Part shown: positions 47,201 through 53,789 of the stretch, in pieces
Layout of the letters: each line of letters starts with the position of its first letter
How positions within the stretch are numbered: the first letter of the stretch is position 1
Assembly: GCF_029931775.1 (NCBI RefSeq)
Contig: NC_079332.1
Coordinates: 18,607,803 to 18,671,802 of the forward strand
Direction of reading: 5' to 3'
Length of the DNA: 64,000 bases
Source of the DNA: Euleptes europaea
Taxonomy: Eukaryota; Chordata; Lepidosauria; Squamata; Sphaerodactylidae
Notes under the pieces: generated by a model
Told to the model about the DNA's origin: nothing
Database searches by the model: none
The model's input: the letters and a program-made list of their open reading frames with translations, nothing else
Translations under genes and position numbers: made by a program

Positions 47201-50200
47201 GTCAATGCTAAAAGAAGATAATCACCAATATGTACAGCCATTCTGGTTGGCGTCTTCTACTAAACTTTCACATTTGAAACTTGGAAAAGTAGCTCCAGTA
47301 TATCTTATTACTTGGGCAGACAGATATAAAAGACTGTGCAGCTCAAGTATTTCTGCACAAAAGAGAAGGTTCGTCACTGGAAAGACATGAGAAGCCACAG
47401 CAACCTGTTCATGCAAATATGTGCACATATATTTTCAGAATTAATTAATTCCCAAGGTGCAGAACTTCCTGTCAGAGGGGTTCCTCAGTGGAACAGGCTT
47501 CCTCGGGAGGTGGTGGGCTCTCCTTCTTTGAAGGTTTTTAAGCAGAGGCTAGATGGTCATCTGTCAGCAATGCTGATTCTGTGAACTCAGGCAGATCATG
47601 AGGGGGAGGGCAGGAAAGGCTTTGCATCAGTGTTTGGCTCTCGTGGCCCTTTCTTACATGCCCTGGGTTATGCCAATCACCACTTTGGGATCAGGAAGCA
47701 ATTTTCCTTCAGGCCAGATTGGCCAGGGATCCTGGAGGGTTCCCCCCCCCCAATCTTCTGAGCATGCAACAGGAGTTACTGGGGGCATGTGGGGGGGCGG
47801 TAGTTGTGACTTTCCTGCACTGTGCAGGGGGTTGGACTAGATGGCCCTGGTGGTCCCTTTCAACTATATGATTCTGTGAACTTCAGATAGTCTCTTTAAA
47901 AGCCAAAATAAAACCAGAGTACATCAGTCCCATAAAGACCAGTAACATTTATCCTCGCATACTTGAGTCACAGTACACGTCATCAATCACTGGAATAAAC
48001 AACATTCCTCTTCAAGGTGCCTGTTTTATCTTGCTGAATGTGGCTGCCCCTCGAGAATACTTAAAAACATGAGCTCTTTTTTTTTTAACTGCTTCAAAAG
48101 CTCTCTGGAATGTCTCACACAAGTCGCCACAAGGAAGCCACTGAATAAACGGTCCATTTTAGAACAAGAAATCAATCTCATGATCTACCCTTTCAAGTAT
48201 TCCGGTTCAGGGAAGCAAACGGCAACAGCTCACCCAAGCTTTAAAAATGAATGGAAGCAAAAGCTGCCAAAGGGTAACATGCTGTCAGCCTTCCTACGAT
48301 GTGGCCACTTATACAAGAGTTTCTACTTCACATTTGCTTCCTATCATTTTGTTTGTGTTGTCCATTCTTAGGCAACCCAGGAAGCATGAAGGGACCTTAA
48401 GTCCCAGTGCCGTCAGTGGGCCCCGCTTGCCTAATCTGCAGGCTCCGCTGCCTTTCATTTTGTTTTGACTTGTGAGGCTGAGCTTTGTACTTGGCTCAGG
48501 CTGTTTAAGCAGGGACCCGACGCAATACCACCCGTGCATTTCAACAAAACACAGCTCTCAAATGTATTCACAGCACAAACAGAAAAGCAAAACAAAAACT
48601 TCTTTCTGTGTGAGTAAAACCAATGGAAATTACATCATTCTTTTTGTTAGCATCATTTCCTGGCTTCCAGATAAGGATATTTATCTTGTATTTCTTTTTT
48701 GAATTTGTATCCTGCCCTCCCCAGTAAACAAAAAAAAAAAATGCAAATATTTTTGCGTTGTTATGATTATTGCTTTGTATTAATCACTGGGCCTGTGGTT
48801 TTGATTCTGTCTAGCAATCACTGTAAGTCACCACACAGAAATCTACAAAGGCCAACTACAGAGAGAGGGGTCTGGGGTCCAAGGGAAGTGTGTCCCTATC
48901 ATGGCTGCAGAGAAAGAAGGCTGAAACACAGAAGTAAATCCACCTTCCTGTACAGCCAGACACACTTACATGCAGGATTTAAATCAATTAAAGCTGATTT
49001 CCCCACCCCCCCACATGAACAAAAAGATGCAACAAGCAAAGGGTTTGGTTTACCATTCACATGGTCTCTGCTATGTACAGTGAGTGAAAAAAGTATTTGA
49101 TCCCCTGCTGAATTTGCCCGTTTGCCCTCTGACGAAGAAATTTAATTTTAATGGTAGGTCTATTGTAGCTGTGAGAGACAGAATAACAACAGGAAAACCC
49201 CCAGAAACCCAGAAGACAAAAGTCAGCGATTGATGTACATTATAATGAGTGAAATAAGTATTTGATCCCTTTGCAAAAGGTGACTTAGTACTTGGTGGCA
49301 AAACCCTTGTTGGCAATTATAGAGGTCAGACGTTTCTTGTAGGTGGCCACCAGGTTTGCACACATCTCAGGAGGTATTTTGTCCCACTCCTCTTTGCAGA
49401 TCCTCTCCAAGTCAGAAAGATTTTGAGGCTGATGTGTAGCTACTCGAACCTTCAGCTCCCTCCACAGATTTTCAATGGGATTAAGGTCTGGAGACTGGCT
49501 AGGCCACTCCAGGACCTTAATGTGCTTCTTCTTGAGCCACTCCTTTGTTGTCTTGGCCGTGTGTTTTGGGTCATTGTCATGCTGGAATACCCATTTTCAA
49601 TGCCCTGGCTGAGGGAAGGAGGTGCTCACCCAAGATTTGACGATACATGGTCCCGTCCATCGTCCCTTCGATGCGGTGAAGGTGTCCTGTCCCCTTAGCA
49701 GAAAAACACCCCCAAAGCATAATACGTCCCCCTCCATGTTTGACGGTGGGGATGGTGTTCTTGGGGTCGTAGGCAGCATTCCTCCTCCTCCAAACACAGC
49801 GAGTTGAGTTGATGCCAAAGAGCTTGATTTTGGTCTCATCTGACCACAACACTTTCACCCAGTTCTCCTCTGGGTCATTCAGATGTGCATTGGCAAACTG
49901 TAGACAGGCCTGTACATGTGATGTCTTGAATAAGGGGACCTTGTGGGCTCTGCAAGATCTCAGTCCTTCACGGCGTAGTGTGTTACCAACTGTTTTCATG
50001 GTGACTATGGTCCCAGCTGCCCTGAGATCATTGACAAGTTCCCCCCATGTAGTTCTGGGCTGCTTCATCACCATTCTCATGATCGTTGCAACTCCACGAG
50101 ATCTTGCACGGAGCCCCAGACCGAGGGAGGTTGACGGTTATTTTGTGTTTCTTCCATTTGCAAATTATTGCACCAACTGTTGTCACCTTCTCACCAAGCT

Positions 50201-52960
50201 GCTTGGCAATAGTCTTGTAGCCCAGTCCAGCCTTTTGCAGGTCTACAGTCTTGTCCCTGACATCCTTGGACAGCTCTTTGGTCTTGGTCATGGTGGCTAG
50301 TTTGGAATCTGATGGATTGATTGCTTCTGTCGACAGGTGTCTTTTGTACAGGTACAGTAACGAGCTGGGATTACAGATAAGACCTCTCCCTTACAGCAGG
50401 TGCTTCTAATCTCAGCTCGTTACATACAGTAAAGATACCAGGTAGCCTGACATCTGGTTGATAGGGGATCAAATACTTATTTCACTCATTATAATGCACA
50501 TCAATCTCTGACTTTTGTCTTCTGGGTGTTTTCCTGTTGTTATTCTGTCTCTCACAGCTACAATAGACCTACCATTAAAATTATGGACTGGTCATTTCTT
50601 CGTCAGAGGGCAAACGGGCAAATTTAGCAGGGGATCAAATACTTTTTTCCCTCACTGTATCTTACCAGAAGCAGATGCATTATGCACACGTTGACCTGCT
50701 GAACAAACTCCACAATGAATGCATACAAAAGGCTGCAAGATTTACTTATTTAAAACTGTACTGACTTTGTCTTTTGCAGCTGTTTGCTTCTGGTTTTTAA
50801 TGCATCCTCATCAGCAAGCTGGAGAGAGGCGTATGTGAAAACATCAAGGATTTAAATCAATTGAAAATGAATTTCTGAAGCACTGCCTCCTCAAACCCAT
50901 CAGAAAAGAAGTTTGGTGTAGATGTTAGCCCGTTTCTCAAGTGAGAGACATCTGCTTGCCACACCTGCACCAACACTTCAAAGAAATGGGTTGCGGAGCC
51001 ACTGTTGTGAAGTGGTTAGGGTGTTCGATTAGAATCAGAGAGACCCAGGTTTGAATCCACAGAAGCTTACGGGGTGTCCTTGGCCCAGTCACACACTCTT
51101 GGCCCAGTCTACCTCACAAGGTTGTTGTGAGAATAAAATGGAGAAGAGTAGAATGATGTAAAGCTGCTTTGGGAACCCACTGGGAAAAAAGGCAGGGTAC
51201 AAATAAAGAAATAAACAAGGAATCTTCCAAAGCTACAGGAACCAGTGCGAACACTTTAACTGTTCAACAACAGAAGAGAAGGTTAACAAAGACACAATTC
51301 CAGTTTTCAGATTTCAGGAGACAGCCATAGATGGTGGGTAAATACCATGGTTAGAAATGCAAAAGTTAGTTACCATTAAACTCCAGACAAGGCTCTTAAT
51401 TATTTAACAGCCAGTAGTAAGGACTTGGGTACACAAGTCCATACCAGCTCAAAACTACAAGTGTTCATGTCTGAAGGATCCAACCAACCCAAATAGCTAT
51501 ATTTTGGGGGGGGGGAGTGGAAGAGACACTCCCCTGATTAAAATGAAATCCTGAAATTTAAAATAAGAACATATCTGAACATAACTGTAGGGGAAAGAAC
51601 TGATCTCAACAGAGTGGGGAGAAGAGGAGAAAATGATGGTGATAATTCCAGCCATCAGCAAACCACAAGCCTTTCCCCTATGAGGCATGCAAAGACCTGG
51701 GTCACCAGTGAGCATTCTTGCCTACCCTTTCCAGTGGGTAGCGCAGCAATGGTCACGCCCACCTCTGCGCCAGTCTTTGGGCAAAAAACCAGAAGCCCTA
51801 TAGAAACTTTGCACTGGAACTTGCTTGTGAAACACAAACAATACGACAGCTTAAAATAACCGTCCAGAAGACCTTCACAACGCGCCGTCCCTCTGGGCCA
51901 CTAAAACCACAAAGCACGGAAACTTTGAGAAGATTCAGGAAAAAGCTGAGAGCCCGCACAGAAAAGCACGGTCATGCCCCCAGTGCCACATGTGCGGAGA
52001 GTCCCAACATCCCCCCCCCCCAAAGCCTGGAGGCAAGGGAGCACCCAAAGAAAAAGAGCCCTCTGTTTTGGCTGGCAGAAGCCCCCCACCCCTCTGGACG
52101 GCTGTTCTTCGTGCCTGGGCTGGGGCACGGAGAGCAAGTCAACCGGCATCCTTTTTTTGGGGGGGGGGTGGGGGGAGCAGATTGGTGATTGAATGCCACA
52201 CATACAGCCATGAGGGACATTGCAGCTTTTGAGGCCAGTCCCAGCCACAGATCCCTGCTCCTCCATTCCGAGGACAGAATCACAACAACCGCGCCCGATC
52301 CCGGGGTCGCCGCAGCTTCCAAGTGGGGGCGGGAGTCGCCCCACAATGACGACGGATCTCCAGGCCACAGAGATCAGCTCCCCTTTGGGGCGATGGGTGC
52401 TTTGGAAGGCGGGCTTTATGGAGGGTTGCCAACCTCCAGGTGGGGCCTGGAGATCCCCCCGAAATTACAGCTGGTCTCCAGGTGACGGAGACCAGCTGCC
52501 CTGGGGGAAAACGGCTGCCGTGGAGGGCGGGCTCCGCGGCACTGCACCCTCCCCAAGTCTCGCCCCGGAATCACCCGGAATTCCCAACCCAGAGTTGGCA
52601 ACCGCGCAAAGGCGGGCAGCCAAAGCGTTTCCAGGGGCCTGGAGGCGGGAGGGGGCGTCCCTTCCCGGGTTTAATTTGGGCGCACGAAGAGCCCGCCTTC
52701 TCTTCCCCCCACCCCACCCCACCCGGGCCAGGCCCTCCCCCGTTGGGCGGGCGGTGGGGGCGGCGGCCTCCTGGCTCCCTGCGCGAAGGGCGCCGCTCTC
52801 GGCGGGCCGGCGCCCCACAGGCCCAACCGCGCGGCCTCACCTGCTCCTTCCGTCCGGAGGCCGCGAGGCTCGTGAGGCGGGGACGGCGTTCGAGGCCTCT
52901 CTGTCTGCCCGTCTCTCTCCCCCATCCACCGCCGCGTCCGCTTCCGGCCGGCGTTTCTTC
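19519..52960 (-). CDS. ZC3H7A: ZC3H7A (zinc finger CCCH-type containing 7A), complete gene
   Basis: RNA-binding zinc-finger protein; the family is reported to bind microRNA hairpin loops. I reconstructed 22 coding exons from start codon 44994-44996 to stop 20249-20251. They total 2916 nt (971 residues plus stop), which I recall as the human length. Domain order: N-terminal helix; TPR-like repeats at about residues 37-182 ([38 protein letters not shown]); an acidic Ser-rich middle with [10 protein letters not shown]; a CxxC/H finger near residue 450; CCCH fingers near 505 ([10 protein letters not shown]), 635 (CRHEVRYGC), 775 ([10 protein letters not shown]) and 905; a Cys-rich knuckle near 713; a C2H2 finger near 858 (CWMCGKNC); and the C-terminus [11 protein letters not shown]. 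It is ZC3H7A and not ZC3H7B, by sequence and by the TXNDC11 neighbour. A probable non-coding exon 1 ends at 52841. Introns carry most of the mobile elements. Confidence 0.97.
20249..20438 (-). CDS. ZC3H7A: ZC3H7A exon 23, terminal coding exon
   Basis: 190 nt, residues 909-971 and stop TAA at 20249-20251: [20 protein letters not shown], then the basic helix [19 protein letters not shown] and the terminal FLFKDLN. The 3'UTR is expected to run to about 19.5 kb. Confidence 0.97.
20620..20922 (+). mobile_element. tRNA-derived SINE, 'gtggtgtagtggtta' family
   Basis: Nearly complete copy: ccagtgtggtgtagtggtta, gggtttgattcc, taagtggtagagaaagttgg and the cttcttctt tail. It is in the last ZC3H7A intron, about 180 bp from the exon 23 acceptor. 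Confidence 0.92.
21625..21788 (-). CDS. ZC3H7A: ZC3H7A exon 22, C2H2 finger
   Basis: 164 nt, residues 855-908: [54 protein letters not shown] plus AG. The C-x2-C and H-x5-H ligands form the C2H2-type finger. The last Cys starts the terminal CCCH finger. Confidence 0.97.
22131..22264 (-). CDS. ZC3H7A: ZC3H7A exon 21
   Basis: 134 nt, residues 810-854: [45 protein letters not shown]. The acceptor is gttctccttag. A Penelope-type repeat begins about 19 bp upstream of the acceptor. Confidence 0.96.
22283..22730 (-). mobile_element. Penelope-like 3' region fragment
   Basis: The left end shares agtagcaccttaaagactaa and gctcacttcttcagata with the foldback at 18.2 kb. The rest is non-coding sequence typical of that repeat's tail as I recall it. 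Class is tentative. Confidence 0.5.
22741..23118. mobile_element. Penelope-like foldback insertion, 378 bp
   Basis: Three units: left arm 22741-22889, an inverted arm 22890-23001, and a repeat of that inverted arm 23002-23118. Each carries the tgacgtttcgccagcagctg motif and the taggttatccgggctgtgta end. Target duplication tatatgaatgaa / tatatgaacgaa at 22729-22740 and 23119-23130. The long ORFs over it are repeat artefacts. Confidence 0.88.
23530..23638 (-). CDS. ZC3H7A: ZC3H7A exon 20, CCCH finger
   Basis: 109 nt, residues 774-809: [20 protein letters not shown], then [16 protein letters not shown] plus one base. C-x8-C-x5-C-x3-H is complete. Two donors overlap (gtagtaagt). The distal one keeps GIQDMEQ as in human; the proximal one, 3 nt earlier, would remove one residue. 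Confidence 0.95.
24458..24563 (-). CDS. ZC3H7A: ZC3H7A exon 19
   Basis: 106 nt, residues 738-773: [35 protein letters not shown]. The acceptor is cttcag and the donor gtgagcac. Confidence 0.96.
25085..25560 (+). mobile_element. L2-like LINE ORF2 C-terminal fragment
   Basis: Reads [16 protein letters not shown] and [11 protein letters not shown] in shifting frames, the familiar 'LHWLP..' and 'WN.LP' motifs of L2/CR1-group LINEs, then a tail. Confidence 0.6.
26021..26154 (-). CDS. ZC3H7A: ZC3H7A exon 18, Cys-rich knuckle
   Basis: 134 nt, residues 694-737: [44 protein letters not shown] plus CC. The acceptor tttcaag at 26155 keeps phase and human length. A stronger-looking cag 8 bp further in would break the frame. 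The donor is gtgagtaac. Confidence 0.93.
26864..28060 (+). mobile_element. Internally deleted hAT transposon
   Basis: 1197 bp with ends CAGAAGTCCCCAACTT and AAGGTTGGGGACCCCTG (inverted repeats) and a perfect 8-bp target duplication TGCTAGAG at 26856-26863 and 28061-28068. It keeps a 5' ORF (27262-27621) but lacks the catalytic region. Near the right end a 33-bp unit (ggttggccccgcctcatctg...) is repeated three times at about 27893-27990. Confidence 0.92.
27262..27621 (+). CDS. Truncated hAT transposase, BED-finger-like N-terminus
   Basis: 119 codons. It reads [20 protein letters not shown], then [20 protein letters not shown] and [11 protein letters not shown]. This layout resembles the N-terminus of Charlie-type hAT transposases and domesticated relatives (GTF2IRD2, ZBED, SCAND3): W-E before the zinc finger, a linker, and the 'KL..QLLFF' helix. 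Of the usual Cys/Cys/His/His ligands only some are present, so zinc binding is doubtful. It ends at a stop (27619-27621) and the rest of the transposase is missing. It is probably a dead fragment. Confidence 0.7.
   Translation: MSGGTSKKPRTYFSNSDWEERYCSVDAKGKSMCYALQLLQSPKSITLKAILGHNISTFSKNYPLGSKIRKKNISELKSKLAVRQLLFFRPGGQSKTTTPCEKEENFVRWIALQRGIFGC
28255..28740 (-). mobile_element. Older tRNA-derived SINE interrupted by a younger SINE
   Basis: 28255-28381 carries the tail (cccaacattctccccaacgg, tcctcacaaccaccctgaat) and 28677-28740 the head (ccataaccactacaccatgc in reverse). The inserted plus-strand SINE lies between. Confidence 0.75.
28384..28676 (+). mobile_element. tRNA-derived SINE, 'gtggtgtagtggtta' family, nested
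   Basis: agctagagtggtgtagtggt to aactcctcttcttct. Inserted into an older SINE of opposite orientation, 76 bp downstream of nothing coding and 70 bp short of ZC3H7A exon 17's donor side. Confidence 0.9.
28810..28886 (-). CDS. ZC3H7A: ZC3H7A exon 17
   Basis: 77 nt, residues 668-693: [20 protein letters not shown] to NALGAQ. The acceptor is ctcaccacag and the donor gtattttcc. It lies 70 bp from a nested pair of SINEs. Confidence 0.95.
29527..29708 (-). CDS. ZC3H7A: ZC3H7A exon 16, CCCH finger
   Basis: 182 nt, residues 607-667: [38 protein letters not shown], then [13 protein letters not shown]. The C-x7-C-x5-C-x3-H ligands are all present. The donor is gtgggtatg. Confidence 0.97.
30046..30240 (-). 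mobile_element. CR1 LINE 3' end, third subfamily
   Basis: gaatcatagaaccatggagt, then caaccccctgctcaaagcag and cagctgctgcttgaagactg, truncated at ttactgtaaaaacg. Confidence 0.82.
30419..31058 (+). mobile_element. CR1 LINE 3' end
   Basis: Encodes [51 protein letters not shown] and LKYLKGCH-like motifs, then the 3' end with the tctatgattctatgattc repeat. Confidence 0.93.
31281..31491 (+). mobile_element. Sauria-type tRNA-derived SINE
   Basis: ggggctgtggctcagtggca, ggtcccaggttcaatcc, then the body and ggtctgattcggtataaagc. The cleanest copy of the family in the window. Confidence 0.92.
31600..31697 (-). CDS. ZC3H7A: ZC3H7A exon 15
   Basis: 98 nt, residues 575-606: [18 protein letters not shown] to [12 protein letters not shown] plus two bases. 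The donor is gtatgtctg. An interspersed repeat ends about 15 bp beyond the donor. Confidence 0.95.
31959..32155 (-). CDS. ZC3H7A: ZC3H7A exon 14, CCCH finger
   Basis: 197 nt, residues 509-574: [19 protein letters not shown], then [20 protein letters not shown] to FLCE. A C-x8-C-x5-C-x3 finger spans the exon 13/14 junction. The donor is gtgcttgcc. Confidence 0.97.
32405..32845 (-). repeat. Unclassified interspersed repeat
   Basis: tttatttattaaagcgttta, tatcccgcctttcctcgtgg, then cccgttccacagagccgggg and gaagggctttcaaggtcaag. I know this type of sequence as a common reptile repeat but cannot name the family. Strand is a guess. Confidence 0.5.
33220..33381 (-). CDS. ZC3H7A: ZC3H7A exon 13
   Basis: 162 nt, residues 455-508: [42 protein letters not shown]. 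His/Cys ligands complete the knuckle begun in exon 12. The basic stretch [11 protein letters not shown] resembles one repeated near residue 755, an internal duplication of the finger module. Confidence 0.97.
33928..34232 (-). mobile_element. tRNA-derived SINE, 'gtggtgtagtggtta' family
   Basis: agaagaagaagagttgattt to taaccactataccatgctgg, near full length. Confidence 0.9.
34528..34682 (-). mobile_element. Sauria-type tRNA-derived SINE, truncated
   Basis: Reverse copy ending ctctaccactgagccacagc; the B-box-like gattgaaccaaggacc and the ctggagatgccgggg body are present. Confidence 0.85.
34808..35275 (+). mobile_element. CR1 LINE 3' end
   Basis: Reads [56 protein letters not shown], then the tail ccaactctatgattctgatt. 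Ends 46 bp from exon 12's donor. Confidence 0.92.
35321..35516 (-). CDS. ZC3H7A: ZC3H7A exon 12
   Basis: 196 nt, residues 390-454: [18 protein letters not shown] to HPLEGT-like [24 protein letters not shown] starts a zinc knuckle finished by exon 13. The donor is gtaagaag. Confidence 0.96.
35748..35812 (-). CDS. ZC3H7A: ZC3H7A exon 11
   Basis: 65 nt, residues 368-389: [20 protein letters not shown] then LL. The acceptor is acccttcag and the donor gtaagtacg. Confidence 0.94.
36321..36528 (-). CDS. ZC3H7A: ZC3H7A exon 10
   Basis: 208 nt, residues 299-367: [30 protein letters not shown], ending SISDSKR plus one base. The acceptor is cttcttgtag and the donor gtaagatgc. Confidence 0.96.
37137..37411 (-). 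CDS. ZC3H7A: ZC3H7A exon 9, acidic/Ser-rich middle
   Basis: 275 nt, residues 207-298. It is Ser/Pro-rich and then acidic: [14 protein letters not shown] and [19 protein letters not shown]. This is likely disordered and is the least conserved part. The acceptor is ctgtttcag and the donor gtaagctgc. Confidence 0.94.
38050..38083 (-). CDS. ZC3H7A: ZC3H7A exon 8 (34-nt micro-exon)
   Basis: It encodes [11 protein letters not shown] (residues 196-206) plus one base; human has NHSVEDIEP. The acceptor is ttgcttgcag and the donor gtgaggctt. Confidence 0.88.
38803..38841 (-). CDS. ZC3H7A: ZC3H7A exon 7 (39-nt micro-exon)
   Basis: It encodes [13 protein letters not shown] (residues 183-195). Flanked by gattgcag and gtaagaat. 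Phase 0 at both ends, so it could be skipped without changing frame. Sequence conservation to human is weak here; the call rests on splice sites, phase and total length. Confidence 0.82.
38943..39023 (-). CDS. ZC3H7A: ZC3H7A exon 6
   Basis: 81 nt, residues 156-182: [19 protein letters not shown] to VRAK. It closes the TPR block. The donor is gtaagttc. A CR1 fragment begins about 40 bp upstream of the acceptor. Confidence 0.96.
39062..39683 (+). mobile_element. CR1 fragments around a shared non-CR1 segment
   Basis: CR1 39062-39187, then 39188-39300 with sequence shared with 62.0 kb (aatgaaataggatttgggtt, gtagaaccaaccagaaatct), then CR1 39301-39683 to its tail. The junction agtgttaacatgac / tggtgctgagttg is the same as at 62.13 kb. 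Confidence 0.82.
39955..40113 (-). CDS. ZC3H7A: ZC3H7A exon 5, TPR region
   Basis: 159 nt, residues 103-155: [10 protein letters not shown], then [19 protein letters not shown] to SLAVPQ. Typical TPR spacing. The donor is gtaagcaaa. Confidence 0.97.
40120..41090. other. ZC3H7A intron 4, no feature recognised
   Basis: C-rich then pyrimidine-rich sequence with long chance ORFs on both strands. No exon, RNA or named repeat was recognised. Confidence 0.4.
41095..41300 (+). repeat. LINE 3' tail with a TA-rich tract
   Basis: A TATAT-rich stretch at 41187-41230, then ttagcggccctgagtccggc and an (AAAT)n end. Matches the L2-like tails at 10.4 and 14.7 kb in layout. Confidence 0.5.
41485..42232 (+). 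mobile_element. CR1 LINE 3' end
   Basis: Starts within the motif reading [20 protein letters not shown], continues through the '[17 protein letters not shown]' region to a tail of ttccaactctttgattctat. The longest CR1 coding piece in the ZC3H7A introns. Confidence 0.92.
42512..42709 (-). CDS. ZC3H7A: ZC3H7A exon 4, TPR region
   Basis: 198 nt, residues 37-102, from [20 protein letters not shown] to NRIVCYSKK. It holds the first TPR-like helices. The acceptor is gtatttcag and the donor gtaagtacc. Confidence 0.97.
43130..43402 (-). mobile_element. LINE ORF2 C-terminal fragment with Cys/His motif
   Basis: The minus strand reads [40 protein letters not shown] and HLECHYRN, a C-x-C...H..C knuckle found at the end of some LINE ORF2 proteins. 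Family not identified. Confidence 0.6.
43859..43898 (-). CDS. ZC3H7A: ZC3H7A exon 3 (40-nt micro-exon)
   Basis: It encodes [13 protein letters not shown] (residues 24-36). It is too short to stand out as an ORF, but the acceptor (ctcctag), donor (gtaact), phase and match to human ([13 protein letters not shown]) all agree. Confidence 0.92.
44040..44145 (+). mobile_element. CR1 LINE 3' tail, third subfamily
   Basis: cttgtcagggatgctctagg, gggggttggactagatggcc and a cactctatgattctc end. Confidence 0.8.
44929..45032 (-). CDS. ZC3H7A: ZC3H7A exon 2, first coding exon
   Basis: The acceptor ttgtttcag is at 45033 and the initiator ATG at 44994-44996, so 36 nt are 5'UTR. It encodes [20 protein letters not shown] (residues 1-22 plus two bases), with donor gtaaggtc. 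Confidence 0.93.
45040..46030. other. ZC3H7A intron 1, no feature recognised
   Basis: No exon or named repeat, apart from a G-run near 45151. Confidence 0.4.
46040..46158 (+). mobile_element. CR1 LINE 3' tail, third subfamily
   Basis: gacttcaagcagcggctgga, cttgtcagggatgctctagg, then ggactagatggcctc and a short tail. Confidence 0.82.
46232..46342. mobile_element. Penelope-like foldback insertion, 111 bp
   Basis: Left arm ggttcttgtaggttatccgg to gtaaccgtggtcttgg and its reverse complement, then the outer end gaactctgaccgtgaaagcc. Perfect 11-bp target duplication cgctacacttt at 46221-46231 and 46343-46353. It is the shortest member of the set. Confidence 0.9.
47458..47882 (+). mobile_element. 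CR1 LINE 3' end
   Basis: [35 protein letters not shown], then the 3' tail with an extended middle (gggatcaggaagcaattttc) and caactatatgattctgtg. Confidence 0.9.
47883..49070. other. ZC3H7A intron 1, no feature recognised
   Basis: No exon, RNA or named repeat. ORFs here look like chance. Confidence 0.4.
49078..50657 (-). mobile_element. Tc1/mariner transposon, near full length
   Basis: 1580 bp flanked by TA (49076-49077 and 50658-50659). Ends CAGTGAGTGAAAAAAGTATT and its counterpart at the right. Each inverted repeat is about 200 bp with an outer and an inner copy of aagtatttgatccc, the IR/DR layout. The minus strand encodes a Tc1-like transposase. The N-terminal helix-turn-helix part is at 50291 downward ([20 protein letters not shown]). 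The DDE domain follows: [18 protein letters not shown] and [15 protein letters not shown], with 34 residues between the second D and E, ending ANKGFATKY. Two frame breaks, near 50100 and 49596, split the reading frame. Each fits a small deletion relative to the fish consensus I recall. Very similar elements are common in bony fish. Confidence 0.96.
49270..50291 (-). pseudogene. Tc1 transposase, frame-broken
   Basis: Start at 50289-50291. The paired-like DNA-binding region ([20 protein letters not shown], then IICKWKKHK) is followed by a break near 50100, the middle frame [16 protein letters not shown] to [10 protein letters not shown], a second break near 49596, and the third frame to the stop near 49285. 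All three catalytic acidic residues are present across the frames. The copy cannot make a full-length protein as it stands. Confidence 0.9.
50995..51215 (+). mobile_element. tRNA-derived SINE, older subtype
   Basis: gagccactgttgtgaagtgg (A box region), cccaggtttgaatcc (B box), then ggcccagtcacacactcttg, tctacctcacaaggttgttg, tgtaaagctgctttgggaac and an A-rich tail. Confidence 0.8.
52424..52604 (+). mobile_element. Complete short element with GGTTGCCAACCT / GTTGGCAACC ends
   Basis: About 180 bp: starts gggttgccaacctccaggtg, ends cccagagttggcaaccg, so the ends are inverted repeats. The middle has the tandem ctggtctccaggtgacggag palindrome. Related pieces lie at 16.5, 17.0, 19.2, 53.8 and 54.6 kb. 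Probably a MITE; no target duplication was proven. Confidence 0.7.
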
Positions 52961-53770
52961 CTCAGTCGCGGGCTCCCCTCGCCACAGCGCCCCCTGCCGC
53001 TCGGAGGCCGCGGCCGACACGGGGAAAATGAAGGGGCTCCTATTGGTTGGCGGCGGTGACGCACTAGCGGGATGAGGGGGAAGAGAAAGGACGGTTCTTC
53101 CTCCCGATTGGCTGCGGCGCCTTCTCGGGGCGGCCCACTATTGGGAGGGAGGGGAAATCTCGCTCCACTAGCCTCCACGAAGAGCTTGGCCGTTGCTGAT
53201 TGGGGGATGCCTTAGCCAGCACGTAGCCTCCACAAGTCCCGCCTCCCTACCCGGAAGTCAGTTTACGGAGCCTGGAGGAACGTCAGCGGCAAGCAGCCAA
53301 TGACTGAGATCGGTTGGGTGAAAGGGTTACGGGGGCGGGGGTGGCGAAGCAGGGAAACGCTTCTGAGGGGGATCATAACGCGCATGTGCACACCTGTTCC
53401 GGCCTTCTCGCCTGACGTGACCCGCCCCTTCTACGCAGGCCGGGCAGAGAAGGAATGCGCGTGCGCACTCGGTCCGTGCGCTCAAATGGTGGGCGGGGTC
53501 AGGATGGTCTCGAGGCGGGGCGGGAGAGCCGTTGCCTTCCTGGTCTTGCTGACGTCGTCAACGGCCTCTGTGGCGTCACCGAAAGGAACAGCGGCCAGGG
53601 TGACGTCATGCCCTTCCCACTGACCCCCTCCCAAGGGGGGAAATGCGGGGCGGCCGGGATCCCCGGGGGCTGAAAGGGTCGCCCTCCGCCCCCGAACTGG
53701 GGTTTCCTGCCCCGGTTCAGCCGCCGGCGGTTGCGGCCTCTGGGCAGGCGGTGAGTGACGTCACCCTCCC
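52600..53770. promoter_or_regulatory. CpG island between ZC3H7A and the GH27-like gene, likely bidirectional promoter
   Basis: Dense CpG, no interspersed repeat. It has inverted CCAAT boxes (attgg) at 53042, 53107, 53140 and 53199, a direct ccaat at 53297-53301, an ETS-type CCGGAAGT at 53251-53258, and CRE octamers TGACGTCA at 53601-53608 and 53756-53763 with a near match at 53550. The inverted CCAAT boxes point to ZC3H7A. A donor-like ggcggtgagt at 53751 could serve a plus-strand first exon of the GH27 gene. Transcription start sites are not visible from sequence alone. Confidence 0.65.
52841..52960 (-). other. ZC3H7A: ZC3H7A non-coding first exon (probable)
   Basis: A strong donor (gaaggagcag then gtgaggccgc) lies at 52840 on the minus strand inside the CpG island. 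It is the only good donor upstream of the coding acceptor at 45032 in a promoter-like setting. The 5' boundary is a guess, since no transcript is available. Intron 1 would be about 7.8 kb. Confidence 0.6.
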
Positions 53771-53789
53771 CCGTCTGAGGCCGGCAGAG

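Noticed and set aside
19519-52960. ZC3H7B instead of ZC3H7A
   Set aside because: Residue matches, total length (971) and the TXNDC11 neighbour all fit ZC3H7A.
52220-53075. 279- and 211-codon plus-strand ORFs over the CpG island
   Set aside because: High GC and absence of stops; no domain, and they run across a MITE and the promoter.
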